DNA of 64,000 nucleotides from Enterococcus sp. HY326. GTDB taxonomy: Bacteria > Bacillota > Bacilli > Lactobacillales > Enterococcaceae. Below the pieces are notes generated by a model. That model made no database searches, was not told the origin of the DNA, and saw only the letters and a program-made list of their open reading frames with translations. Position numbers and translations under genes: made by a program. Positions 28,926-37,487 of this stretch are shown here, piece by piece (the stretch's first letter is position 1; each line of letters opens with the position of its first letter). Location of the stretch: assembly GCF_026157065.1 (NCBI RefSeq), contig NZ_JANLGQ010000003.1, forward strand, positions 496,001 to 560,000, written 5' to 3'.

Positions 28926-29156
28926 AAAGTTCAAAATCTCCTTTTATATTCTAATTCTCATTTTATCAGTTTTTTACATTTTGAACAGGATAATTCTAAA
29001 TCTTAAATCAGGACTAATTCCTATACCTTATAGTAAATTTACTTATAATTTTCTCAAATCCACATATAGAAAAAGACCACATGAAGTGGTCAAAATTTGA
29101 ACGCTTTCCTCTATTGGATATTCTTTTCTCTAATTAGATAACATCTTACTTTAGTA

Positions 29157-29435
29157 CTACTGGTTTCTTTCTTTAAAATATCTGCGAAGTGTTCTTTCCG
29201 AAACACCAAGTTCTAATGCTATTTCTCTTTGAGTCATTTTGCCTGTTTTCCATATTTCGTAAGCTTTTTCAACTTGTTTATCTGATATTTTTTGAGGTCT
29301 TCCGACTTTTTCTAATGTAGTTTGCAAACTTTTTGAAATGTTCTTATTTTTAATAACTGATTTATAGCAATCTAACAATTCCTCCCCTGCGATTTGACTA
29401 TAAATGACTTTAATCTCTTTGTTCATTTCTTCCAT
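29157..29435 (-). CDS. Stand-alone resolvase-type HTH protein
   Basis: A 92-residue protein with a C-terminal helix-turn-helix (GRPQKISDKQVEKAYEIWK then MTQREIALELGVSERTLRRY) like the DNA-binding end of serine resolvases, but with no catalytic domain. The start at 29435 has AGGAGG; longer in-frame starts are rejected. It lies upstream of mod-res and could regulate them, or be a remnant of a recombinase. The N-terminal 40 residues are not recognised. Confidence 0.65.
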   Translation of the reverse strand: MEEMNKEIKVIYSQIAGEELLDCYKSVIKNKNISKSLQTTLEKVGRPQKISDKQVEKAYEIWKTGKMTQREIALELGVSERTLRRYFKERNQ

Positions 29436-29657
29436 TTTCTTGCCTCCTATATAAACCTTATATCCACAGATTTTATATAAATCATGAGGACATAAAGCTA
29501 ATTTTTTATCACCTCTAACATCACCTCTACTATCATCTTTTTTTAAAATTCTTGATGACATTTAAGAAATCAAATCTAAAAAGTTTATGGGAAATGCTAT
29601 TTTTAAATGTGATTTTGTTTAGTTTTCGTTGCACACCTCTTTACATAATTAATAAAA

Positions 29658-29690
29658 TAAAAGGACAAATCGTTGCCCTTTTATTTTTTT
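29658..29690 (-). terminator. Possible terminator of the small ORF pair
   Basis: On the minus strand AAAAGGGCAA pairs with TTGTCCTTTT through one G-T pair, followed by T-rich sequence. Confidence 0.45.
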
Positions 29691-29699
29691 AATCCGCAA

Positions 29700-29822
29700 C
29701 TATTTGTCCTCTTTTAACACTTTAATTAATAGCTGAATTAAAAAAGAATTGACTTCATTTTGTTCAGATAACTTGTTTACTATGTAGTTTATTTTATGTT
29801 TATCTGTTTTAGTTAATTTCAT
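29700..29822 (-). CDS. Small ORF, 40 residues
   Basis: MKLTKTDKHKINYIVNKL begins a 40-residue charged, helical protein ending VLKEDK. AGGAGGG is placed about 6 nt before the ATG. Its ribosome site overlaps the stop of the next upstream small gene, indicating a two-gene unit. No family is recognised; small basic or helical proteins like this are frequent on enterococcal plasmids. Confidence 0.5.
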   Translation of the reverse strand: MKLTKTDKHKINYIVNKLSEQNEVNSFLIQLLIKVLKEDK

Positions 29823-29833
29823 TTCGCTCCCTC

Positions 29834-29998
29834 CTAAAATTTTATAAATGGTACCATGTAATCCATGTCTAACATCTTTCTAAACAATAAAATTGTTTGA
29901 TGATTGAAATCATTTTGACTAGTTTCATCTAATTGGTAATCGCTATCTTGCATCAATTCTATTAATGCTCGCATGATTTCTTTTTCTTTATTCGTCAT
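29834..29998 (-). CDS. Small ORF, 54 residues
   Basis: A 54-residue acidic protein (MTNKEKEIMRALIELMQDSD) with AGGAGGGAGG directly upstream. It is followed within 12 nt by the 40-residue ORF, so the two are probably co-translated. No family is recognised. Confidence 0.5.
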   Translation of the reverse strand: MTNKEKEIMRALIELMQDSDYQLDETSQNDFNHQTILLFRKMLDMDYMVPFIKF

Positions 29999-29999
29999 A

Positions 30000-30520
30000 T
30001 CCTCCCTCCTATGATTATTATCTTATCTTGTTGATTGAACTCAATATCTTAAATTTGGTTGTTTATATGTATATAGAAATTTTGGTTTAATTTTTATGTT
30101 TAATTAAGTTCAAAATAAGTATAGCATCATATTTATAATCATGTTCGATTTTATTATCATCTTGTATCGTTATTTTATTTGTGTAAGAATAGCACGAACC
30201 TTGAGATTTCATTTCATGTATTATCACTGATTTTAAAATATAGAAAGTCAATAATTTCAGCTAGTTTCATTGTAATGCTTTTGTTAAAAAATTTTTAACA
30301 GCGCCAGTATCGCGAAAAAGCAGTTATTTAATTTTTCTATTTTTAGAAATGTTTTTAGATTTAATTCTTCACTGCAAGTTGTGTTGAAATAAATTTATAG
30401 AAACACCTGTCGCCACCTGTCGCGTTGTGTGAGATTTTAAATTTAATTTGACACAATTATACCTTTTGATGACAAAAGAGCTTAAAACGCCTCCCAGAAG
30501 TTTTGATGAAAATAAAAAAA
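30000..30520. other. Intergenic stretch of about 570 bases
   Basis: No credible gene is seen. It holds a perfect tandem 10-bp repeat (CACCTGTCGC twice, 30404-30423), a small dyad CTTTTG-ATGA-CAAAAG near 30463-30478, and promoter-like A+T-rich sequence for the leftward small genes. Confidence 0.4.
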
Positions 30521-30552
30521 GGTAGCAAGCTTAATCAGCTTTGCTACCTCAT
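30515..30552 (-). terminator. Terminator of the surface protein gene
   Basis: On the minus strand GGTAGCAAAGC pairs with GCTTGCTACC and is followed by seven T. Confidence 0.85.
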
Positions 30553-30571
30553 CGAATCTATTTTAGATTTA

Positions 30572-33500
30572 TTAGTTTAAAGAATTTACAGCATTTTTTA
30601 ATGCTTCTGTTGCTTCATCAACTTGTGATTGAGTTGCATTATTATTGTCGTTCACTGCTTTTGCATCTGCAACTGCTAGCATCAAGTTACTCCAGCTGTC
30701 GGCTGTATAATTCTCTTCTGACAAGCTGATTGCGATATTATAAGCTTCGACTAAATCAGTTTTATTAATTGTTACTTCACTGCTCTCTGTCGACTCTGTA
30801 CTTGACTCGCTTGTTTCTGTTGACTCTGCTTCTGTTGAAGTGGTGCTTTCGCTCGTTGTTTCTGCTGTATCGCTTTCTTGCGTTTCTTCCGTTACGCTTG
30901 CAGGTGCTTCAACTTGGGCTGAACGAGTTGTTGTTGGTACATCTAAGTCATAGTTCCATACCCCTTGGAATACATAGGTTAAACCGTATGTTCCATTTCC
31001 TAAGTCGTAAATTGCTACACCTACACCACCACTAGTTGTATCTTCACTTACACCTAAGTAAGCATTATGCCCAGATGATGCAATCCAACTGTCTAACATC
31101 GCTTGTGCTAACGTATCCAAGTTGTTGTTAATATATTCTAATGAATAACCAGTTGTGAATTTACCAATGTTTTCACCATTCGCTGAACCGTTATAACCTA
31201 AGTCAGACAAGGCTGTTCTAATTGAACGTCCATCAGGTCGGATATGTTCATATAACGTTTCAATTTCCACTGCACGTGTATTTACAGCTTGTTGAATTTT
31301 ACTATCTGTTGCTAAAGTAAACGTATTGAAGTTTGATACTCGGTAAGAGTTAATCAAGCTAAACAATTTAGTTGAGATGGCACTTTGCATCGTTCCGATT
31401 TGACCAGTTAAGTCTTCAGAAGTTGATTTGTAATTAAACGTAATTGTTTTATTTCCATCTACCGTTACTGTTTGAGTTGCATCACCGACTAATTCATAAC
31501 CGTCAAAGGTTTCAGAATTTGCTGTATATGACGTTCCTTCATCAACTTTTACACTTGATTGTTTTAATACTGTATTATCGTCAGTATTTAAGTGAACTAC
31601 TTTAACAGTATATTGAGTTACTGGTGTTGCGTTTTTAGTATAGTTAAACGTAATTGTTTTATTTCCATTTACTGTCACTGTTTGAGTAGAATTACCGCTT
31701 AAAGTGTAACCATCGAATGTTTTAGAGTTGGCTGTATATGAAGTTCCTTCATCAACTTTTTCTGATGTTGTTCCCAATACAGTTCCATCACTTCCTACAT
31801 GTTTTACTGTTACAGTGTATTGAGTTACTGGTGTTGCGTTTTTAGTATAAGTAAACGTAATTGTTTTATTTCCATTTACGGTTACTGTTTGAGTAGCATT
31901 TCCACTTAAAGTGTAACCATCGAAAGTTTTAGCATTCGCTGTATAAGAAGTTCCTTCACTTACTTTCTCAGTTGATGTTCCTAACACAACTCCATCGCTA
32001 CTTACATGATTTACTGTTACGTTATATTGAGTTACTGGTGTTGCGTTTTTAGTATAGTTAAACGTAATTGTTTTGTTTCCGTCTACTGTTACTGTTTGAG
32101 TTGCATCACCACTTAAAGTATAACCATCAAAAGTTTGAGCGTTAGCTGTATAAGAAGTTCCTTCATCAACTTTTTCTGACGTTGTTCCTAATACAGTTCC
32201 ATCGCTACCCACATGTTTTACTGTTACAGTGTATTGAGTTACTGGTGTTGGCACAACTTCTTTTTCTTTGTAGTTAAATGATACAGATGAGGTTGTTCCA
32301 AAACTTACTGTAGAAGTTCCTTCACCATCTAAAACATACGTTTTACCGTTGGCAGTGATTTCTAAATCCGCATTGACTTCTTCAGTTGTTCCTACTTGAC
32401 TACTTACTGTAGTTGTTTTTAATACCGTATCTCCAACTTTTGATTGAATTGCGACTGCACGAATATCTTTTGCATACGTGAACGTTACCGTTGTATCCTT
32501 ACCGAACTCAGCATCTTTTGTTTCGCTATCCGCTAACTTAAATCCTAAGCCATCAATTGTTAAAGTTTTTTCTGCTGTTAAAGTTGCAGAAGTTCCTTCT
32601 TCACCGCTCACTTGACGAGTTGATAACGTATTGCCATCAGCATCCACATAATTTACAGTGATTGTTTTAGTTTCTGCTACATCTTTTTTAACTAAACTTT
32701 GAACCGCATTATTTAAAGAAATTGCTGAGTTAATCACAGTTGATTGACGAGAGTTTTCATCCGCATAAACTGCTTTGGCATCGATTAAAGCATTTGTCAT
32801 TGCTAAGTAAGATTCCGCAGTATAACCATCTGCTTCGATTGCTTCTGCATTTGCGATTGCCATTTCTAATGAAGATTTATTTACTTCGTCACCCTTTGCA
32901 ATCGTCAATCCATTAACCGCATTTTGTAAGTTTTTAACAGCTGTATCAACATCTGCTTGTGTTGAATTTTTATTATTTAAAACAGTTAAACCAGCACCTG
33001 ATGCATCTACTACTTTCATATAAGAAGCTAAAGTATAATCACCTTGCCAAGACTCATACCAAGTATCTACTAATGCTTGTAAAACTGATTTGTCTACCGC
33101 TACTGGTACAACAGGGTCTACTGGTTTTTCAGGATTTACTGGTTTTTCAGGTGTTACTGGTTTTGTAGGTGTTACACTTCCACCACTTGTTGAACTATCT
33201 GTCGTTCCACTTGTTGAACTATTGTTTGTAGTTGATGCTGTAGAGCTAGATGCATTATTTGTAGTTGTTTGAGTTTCAGTACTGTTTGAATTGATTGTTG
33301 CATTGTTAGTCGATGTACTAGAATTGTTAACCGAATCTTGTGAAGTACCGACATCAGCATTGGCATTTACTTTTTGTTCGTCTGTAACTGTACCTCCACC
33401 AATTTCCGTTCCGTCTGATGAGGTGATGGTTACTTGATTACCATCCCATGAAATTGTGGTGCCTACGCTGAGGGTATACTGTTGTCCATTCACAAATCCA

Positions 33501-33796
33501 TTATCATATAATAATTGCATTGGGTCGGCAATATTAATAGCCATTCCAATGTTCCAAACTGTATCACCTTCAGCCATGGTTAGCGATGTTTGACCTTCAC
33601 TAATTCTGCTAGAGATATTTTCTACTGAATTTGCAGTCCATTCAGCCGCCGAAGCTGGTTCGCTAAACCCTATTACACCTAAACCTAATGCAACAGTCAT
33701 ACCTGCAACTACCCAACGTTTTTTGGCTTTATACATGCGTTTTGTAGTTTTAACTTCCCCACGCATCATTTCTTTTTGCTTGTTTGTTTTACTCAT
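30572..33796 (-). CDS. Large secreted LysM/FIVAR/MucBP-like/CAP surface protein
   Basis: A 1074-residue secreted protein. Order: long signal peptide with KRMYKAKKRW before the hydrophobic core, cut near SAAEW (51); LysM-like cell-wall domain (about 55-100); Ser/Thr/Asn-rich linker; two FIVAR-like modules (about 229-367); two beta modules (374-512); four 69-residue MucBP-like repeats (about 515-785); a CAP/SCP domain (about 790-945) with GENIG and SGHNAYL; a Ser/Thr/Glu-rich spacer; a final FIVAR module. There is no LPxTG motif or membrane anchor, so LysM binding probably holds it to the wall. AGGAG precedes ATG. It may mediate adhesion or host contact; this is inference. Confidence 0.9.
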   Translation of the reverse strand: MSKTNKQKEMMRGEVKTTKRMYKAKKRWVVAGMTVALGLGVIGFSEPASAAEWTANSVENISSRISEGQTSLTMAEGDTVWNIGMAINIADPMQLLYDNGFVNGQQYTLSVGTTISWDGNQVTITSSDGTEIGGGTVTDEQKVNANADVGTSQDSVNNSSTSTNNATINSNSTETQTTTNNASSSTASTTNNSSTSGTTDSSTSGGSVTPTKPVTPEKPVNPEKPVDPVVPVAVDKSVLQALVDTWYESWQGDYTLASYMKVVDASGAGLTVLNNKNSTQADVDTAVKNLQNAVNGLTIAKGDEVNKSSLEMAIANAEAIEADGYTAESYLAMTNALIDAKAVYADENSRQSTVINSAISLNNAVQSLVKKDVAETKTITVNYVDADGNTLSTRQVSGEEGTSATLTAEKTLTIDGLGFKLADSETKDAEFGKDTTVTFTYAKDIRAVAIQSKVGDTVLKTTTVSSQVGTTEEVNADLEITANGKTYVLDGEGTSTVSFGTTSSVSFNYKEKEVVPTPVTQYTVTVKHVGSDGTVLGTTSEKVDEGTSYTANAQTFDGYTLSGDATQTVTVDGNKTITFNYTKNATPVTQYNVTVNHVSSDGVVLGTSTEKVSEGTSYTANAKTFDGYTLSGNATQTVTVNGNKTITFTYTKNATPVTQYTVTVKHVGSDGTVLGTTSEKVDEGTSYTANSKTFDGYTLSGNSTQTVTVNGNKTITFNYTKNATPVTQYTVKVVHLNTDDNTVLKQSSVKVDEGTSYTANSETFDGYELVGDATQTVTVDGNKTITFNYKSTSEDLTGQIGTMQSAISTKLFSLINSYRVSNFNTFTLATDSKIQQAVNTRAVEIETLYEHIRPDGRSIRTALSDLGYNGSANGENIGKFTTGYSLEYINNNLDTLAQAMLDSWIASSGHNAYLGVSEDTTSGGVGVAIYDLGNGTYGLTYVFQGVWNYDLDVPTTTRSAQVEAPASVTEETQESDTAETTSESTTSTEAESTETSESSTESTESSEVTINKTDLVEAYNIAISLSEENYTADSWSNLMLAVADAKAVNDNNNATQSQVDEATEALKNAVNSLN
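31410..32245 (-). repeat. Four tandem 207-bp coding repeats in the surface protein
   Basis: The landmark GAGTTACTGGTGTTG recurs at about 31615, 31822, 32029 and 32236, exactly 207 bp (69 codons) apart. The copies are nearly identical, so copy number may vary by recombination. Confidence 0.85.
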
Positions 33797-33824
33797 TTTT
33801 CCACTCCTGTTATTTTTTATATTT

Positions 33825-34025
33825 TCACAAATAATGTGTAAGTACCTTATATAGAATTATAATTCCAATTATTATCAATAAAATCGGTAACCAAAACTGT
33901 AAAATGAACAAAAAAATTGCTATAAGCACTCCAATTCCCAAAAACCAGCCTAGACAGCCACAGCCACTGGGCTCATCAGGAACTTTTATCATCTCAACAA
34001 AAACCCTTCCTGTTTCTTGTAACAC
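33825..34025 (-). CDS. Small membrane protein upstream of the surface protein
   Basis: A 66-residue protein: a polar N-terminus with GCGCLG, then two hydrophobic stretches (WFLGIGVLIAIFLFILQFWL and ILLIIIGIIILYKV). GTG start at 34025 with AGGAG 9 nt upstream; an ATG 11 codons later is the alternative. It ends 28 nt before the surface protein gene and probably shares its transcript. No family is recognised; a role in export of the neighbour is only a guess. Confidence 0.6.
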   Translation of the reverse strand: MLQETGRVFVEMIKVPDEPSGCGCLGWFLGIGVLIAIFLFILQFWLPILLIIIGIIILYKVLTHYL

Positions 34026-34099
34026 CCCTTTTCACTCCTCTCATAACGTCATGAAGATAATTATCATTTCATGCTTATTCTTTCCGTACTTATTTCTCT

Positions 34100-34234
34100 A
34101 TAAATCAGTTGTTTTATAGAAATCGAAAAAAAGGGCAAAAAAAGAAGCTCATAAGAATTGGGACCCAACTCTAACAAGCTTTAAGAACTGTCTATATTTT
34201 TTTATGTAATAACTCTATAAAACAACTGATTTAT
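34100..34234. repeat. Perfect 21-bp inverted repeats next to the serine recombinase
   Basis: Arms at 34100-34120 and 34214-34234 are exact reverse complements around 93 bp. Each arm lies in a 22-bp near-dyad (CTATAAA with TTTATAG at the left copy), like paired recombinase half-sites, with an asymmetric GT/AC centre. Between them a hairpin (AAGCT...AGCTT, about 34145-34181) is followed on the minus strand by a T run. It could be an invertible segment, a resolution site or an unusual terminator. Confidence 0.7.
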
Positions 34235-34303
34235 GCACTATTGGTACACGATGACCGCTAACATGTTTATTTTAACATCTTATTCTAATTCTTCAACAAC
34301 TTT

Positions 34304-34933
34304 TTACCTTCTTCGCTGAATATTTGCTTGTCTCAAGTATTTGTATGCTGTTGAAGATTTAATTTTGCAACGTCGCGCTATCTCATCAACCGTAAGTGAG
34401 TTCAATTGGTACAATCGAATTAATTTGTTGAATTGAGATTGCGAAATTTTTGGTCTTCCTAATTTTTTCCCCTTCATTTTCGCACGTTCCAAACCAATTA
34501 AAACTCTTTCTCGAGTATTATTAACTTCATATTCATTAAAACTTGACAGAATTTGAAAAAACATCATTCCTCCAATACTACTTGTATCAATATTTTCTAC
34601 AATACTAACATAGTTTACACCCGCATCAATTAAATCATCTATGTAAGTAATTAATGTTCTGAATCTTCTTGAGAATCTATCATTTTTAAAAACAATTAGA
34701 TAAACTTGATTATTTTCATCCTCAGCTAAATCAAATACACATTTCAACATTTTTTTAAATTCGGGTCGATTATCATTTCTCCCTGAGCCATTTTCACTAA
34801 AAATATAATCGCAATTGCGTTCTTTCATCATTGCTATTTGATTTTCTAACGACATTTCTTGCTTATCATCAGTGGAAACTCGACAATATCCCACCTTGAT
34901 TATTTTCCTTTCTATTTTCTTTTTCTTAGTCAT
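34304..34933 (-). CDS. Serine recombinase (resolvase/invertase family)
   Basis: A 209-residue small serine recombinase. The nucleophile is in GYCRVSTDDKQ, followed by LENQ, NDRFSRRFR and an E-helix with MMFFQILSSFNEYE; the C-terminus has GKKLGRPKIS and an HTH (TVDEIARRCKIKSSTAYKYL). AGGGAGG precedes ATG. It could resolve plasmid multimers or invert DNA between the 21-bp repeats just downstream. Confidence 0.93.
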   Translation of the reverse strand: MTKKKKIERKIIKVGYCRVSTDDKQEMSLENQIAMMKERNCDYIFSENGSGRNDNRPEFKKMLKCVFDLAEDENNQVYLIVFKNDRFSRRFRTLITYIDDLIDAGVNYVSIVENIDTSSIGGMMFFQILSSFNEYEVNNTRERVLIGLERAKMKGKKLGRPKISQSQFNKLIRLYQLNSLTVDEIARRCKIKSSTAYKYLRQANIQRRR

Positions 34934-35155
34934 CTATTGAAACCTCCCTTTATTGATACCTTATATTAAACGTTTCAATAAAAGGATAGTTTCAATAATC
35001 GTTGTTCGATTTAATTTGTCACAATTGCCTATCCATTCAAATAATTTTGAAAAAAAAGCAAAGTTATCATTTTAATTAACTACTCTTCATAGTTCCAAAC
35101 AACTATGGAGAATTTTATGGGTACTACTTATATTTTAGAAGCTTTTCAATCTTCA

Positions 35156-36835
35156 TTATGTTTCAATCTTTGTTCGGATATTATTGTATTTATTGATTAG
35201 TGTTAATAGTTCTTTTTGGTTTAATCCGTCCTCTAACAATTGTTTTTCTTTAGACATTTCAGTTAATTGCTTTCTTTGATTCATCTCTAACATTAGATTT
35301 TCAAGCTTTTCATAATTTAAATCAAATCTCTTTAGTTCTTTCTCAATGTTTTCCTTAGTAGCTTTCCTCTTCAATTGTGAGAGAGCTTGCTTACTATCTC
35401 CAATTATTCCAATCAAATTTTTGTTTTGTCCTCTGTATTTCTTTATATACTGATACTTTGCTAATTTGATTAAGCAATTCTTTATTGTTTTGAAGTATTT
35501 CTCAAATTTAACGTTTATATAATACTCCTCGGATTTAAAAGTATTTAACTGTTCTGCTTCTTCATTAGTTATTCCTAACATTGAAATAATTTTATCTTTT
35601 GCAGGCATGATATAATAGTTACCTTTTTTTCGCTGGTTTTCATAGTTTTTAACAATTGAATCTAATTCGTAATCTTCTAAAGCAGGTTTTAACAATTTGT
35701 TGATTTCGTAAATATTTTGATAACCTTGTTGCATTATTCTAAGAAATACATTTCGTTTGCCTTCGATGTTAAAATCCCTCATCTTTAACCATTCTAATAG
35801 TGCTTTGACACGATTAATAGTTAAGCTCCATTCTTGCGTGTTATTAGCAGTTTTTTTACTAGTTTTTTCTTCCGTTTTTGATTTTTCATTTTTTCCGTTT
35901 ATAGAATAAATATCTTTCCAATACTTTTTCCATTCTAGTTCTTTTTTCAAATAAAAGTCAGTAATGTTATAAGAATTATGTGGTTGGTACTTAACGATTG
36001 AACTCATACACACATCTTTGCCATTCCTTTTATTATTAACAGTAAATGGTAAACGAAGATATTTTTCTTCAGAGGTTGCGTTACTATCAGCACTTAAATC
36101 ATTGCTGATGTATTCAATAATCCGCTTCCATTTTTTTAGAAAAGAAATTTTGTAGTTTTTGCCTAATATAATAAAAGGACGGAGCTTCCAAATGATGTGG
36201 TAACCATGGCCACTATTAATTATAAAAGAGGGCTCAGGCAAACCTTTTTCGGCTATTCTTTCTTCTAGTTCTTCAGCAGTTAAATCATCCTCATCTACAT
36301 CTGCCCACAAACAATTCAAAATAGCGGTGTTATCTTTGCTCTTACTTGTTGCAGTAAGCTTAAAAATGTTTGGCGTATAGTAGATGTTCTCTAAGTTGTT
36401 ACTGAACTCATTTTTTAAATAATCTTGGAATGTTCCCTTTTTTAGTAGTTCTGCAATATTAATATTTACTTGGATTAGTTCTTCTTTGAATTGTATATTT
36501 TTTGCTAAATAAATTTTATGTCTGTCAATCCCATCATATAAGTCAGCAAAGAATGTAGAGATTACTTTAGTTACCTTTTTTTGGTCTATCAGCGTTTCAG
36601 TAGTATAGTTTTGGGCAAGTTGATTCATTTCGTCGATTAACTGCAAAATATTATTTGCCCGAAATGGTTCGTTAGTTAGTATTTTATCTGTGTTTGAGTA
36701 ATCTCGTTTTGGTAAAATATCTGGTTGATAATCTTCATCGTGTTTTGCAGGGTCAACTATAAATTTATCTGGAATTTTATTATTCCCCGTAATTATTTTC
36801 ATATAGTCCTCATGACTCAATTCTCCTTTATCCAT
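35156..36835 (-). CDS. Primase-polymerase (RepB-primase/AEP)-like replication protein
   Basis: About 559 residues. NCLWADVDEDDLTAEEL gives the acidic DxD pair and SFIINSGHGYHIIWKL the conserved Gly/His motif of archaeo-eukaryotic-type primases on plasmids and satellites; YLRLPFTVNNKR is the usual third motif. The C-terminal third is Lys/Glu-rich and helical. The start at 36835 uses AGGATAACA; an upstream GTG is the alternative. It points to replication of the excised element. No helicase P-loop is seen. Confidence 0.75.
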   Translation of the reverse strand: MDKGELSHEDYMKIITGNNKIPDKFIVDPAKHDEDYQPDILPKRDYSNTDKILTNEPFRANNILQLIDEMNQLAQNYTTETLIDQKKVTKVISTFFADLYDGIDRHKIYLAKNIQFKEELIQVNINIAELLKKGTFQDYLKNEFSNNLENIYYTPNIFKLTATSKSKDNTAILNCLWADVDEDDLTAEELEERIAEKGLPEPSFIINSGHGYHIIWKLRPFIILGKNYKISFLKKWKRIIEYISNDLSADSNATSEEKYLRLPFTVNNKRNGKDVCMSSIVKYQPHNSYNITDFYLKKELEWKKYWKDIYSINGKNEKSKTEEKTSKKTANNTQEWSLTINRVKALLEWLKMRDFNIEGKRNVFLRIMQQGYQNIYEINKLLKPALEDYELDSIVKNYENQRKKGNYYIMPAKDKIISMLGITNEEAEQLNTFKSEEYYINVKFEKYFKTIKNCLIKLAKYQYIKKYRGQNKNLIGIIGDSKQALSQLKRKATKENIEKELKRFDLNYEKLENLMLEMNQRKQLTEMSKEKQLLEDGLNQKELLTLINKYNNIRTKIET

Positions 36836-36850
36836 TGTTATCCTAATCAC

Positions 36851-37160
36851 TTCCTTTCTGTCTAGATATTCGTATTATCAAAATTTTGCTTATCAGAATC
36901 TAATGACTAACACTACGTGTTTAGTTGCTATATATAAAATACTTATATCAAAATGTTGACTCAGTTTGATATGTAATCTAAGTATTTTTAAGTTTAAATC
37001 CAACTTTCATGTGTATCATTGATGATAAAATTTTTAAAATAATTATTGTTGATAAATTTAATTTGAAATACAACGTGTCGCAACCAGTAGCCTTCTGGGT
37101 GGTTTTGAAATAACTTTGGTATAATTGAACCTTGTTATCTTAAAACGACCCAGAATGGCT
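36851..37160. other. Leader region of the primase gene
   Basis: This gene-free 330 bases holds the first copy of a 47-bp repeat (36927-36973; second copy at 41260) and a 14-bp inverted repeat with one mismatch (37093-37106 with 37142-37155). Between its arms lies an extended -10, TGGTATAAT (37117-37125), facing right, opposite to the flanking genes. Confidence 0.5.
36927..36973. repeat. 47-bp repeat, copy 1
   Basis: About 40 of 47 bases match 41260-41306. It lies upstream of the primase-like gene; the other copy lies upstream of the large methyltransferase gene. A shared regulator or origin-binding role is possible. Confidence 0.65.
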
Positions 37161-37181
37161 CCCTGAACTTAATATCTCTGT

Positions 37182-37487
37182 TTATGCTTCTTCTACTTCA
37201 AAAAAATGTTCATATGTTTCTGAATCTCCATGTTTTTCAATAAATTTTTTTGCATCCTCTTCATCAATTAAAACAATTTTTTCTCCTCCTGAAAAAGTTG
37301 TTGAGCCAACTTGTTCACCATAAATGGAACCTGAACCCCCTTCACCGAAAATAAACCAATTTCCTTTTCTTGTTAAATATAATTCTTCACAAATATATCT
37401 ATAATCACTACTATTCCCATAGCTCCATTCTGCAATTAATTTTGCTGTTTCCGTATCATATTTTTTTCCATCAATAATTTTTTTCAT
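37182..37487 (-). CDS. Hypothetical protein of plasmid type
   Basis: A 101-residue protein (MKKIIDGKKYDTETAKLIAE) with a Gly-rich centre (FGEGGSGSIYG) and acidic C-terminus (EHFFEVEEA). Proteins of this general form accompany replication genes on plasmids of Lactobacillales, but the function is unknown. AGGAGAAAATGAA lies before ATG. It is upstream of the primase-like gene, separated by 330 bases of repeats and regulatory-looking sequence. Confidence 0.65.
   Translation of the reverse strand: MKKIIDGKKYDTETAKLIAEWSYGNSSDYRYICEELYLTRKGNWFIFGEGGSGSIYGEQVGSTTFSGGEKIVLIDEEDAKKFIEKHGDSETYEHFFEVEEA

Noticed and set aside
34145-34185. GGGTCCCAACTC-like stretch resembling part of a T-box or riboswitch
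   Set aside because: It lacks the T-box GGTGG sequence, a specifier loop and an anti-terminator; it is an imperfect hairpin between the 21-bp inverted repeats.
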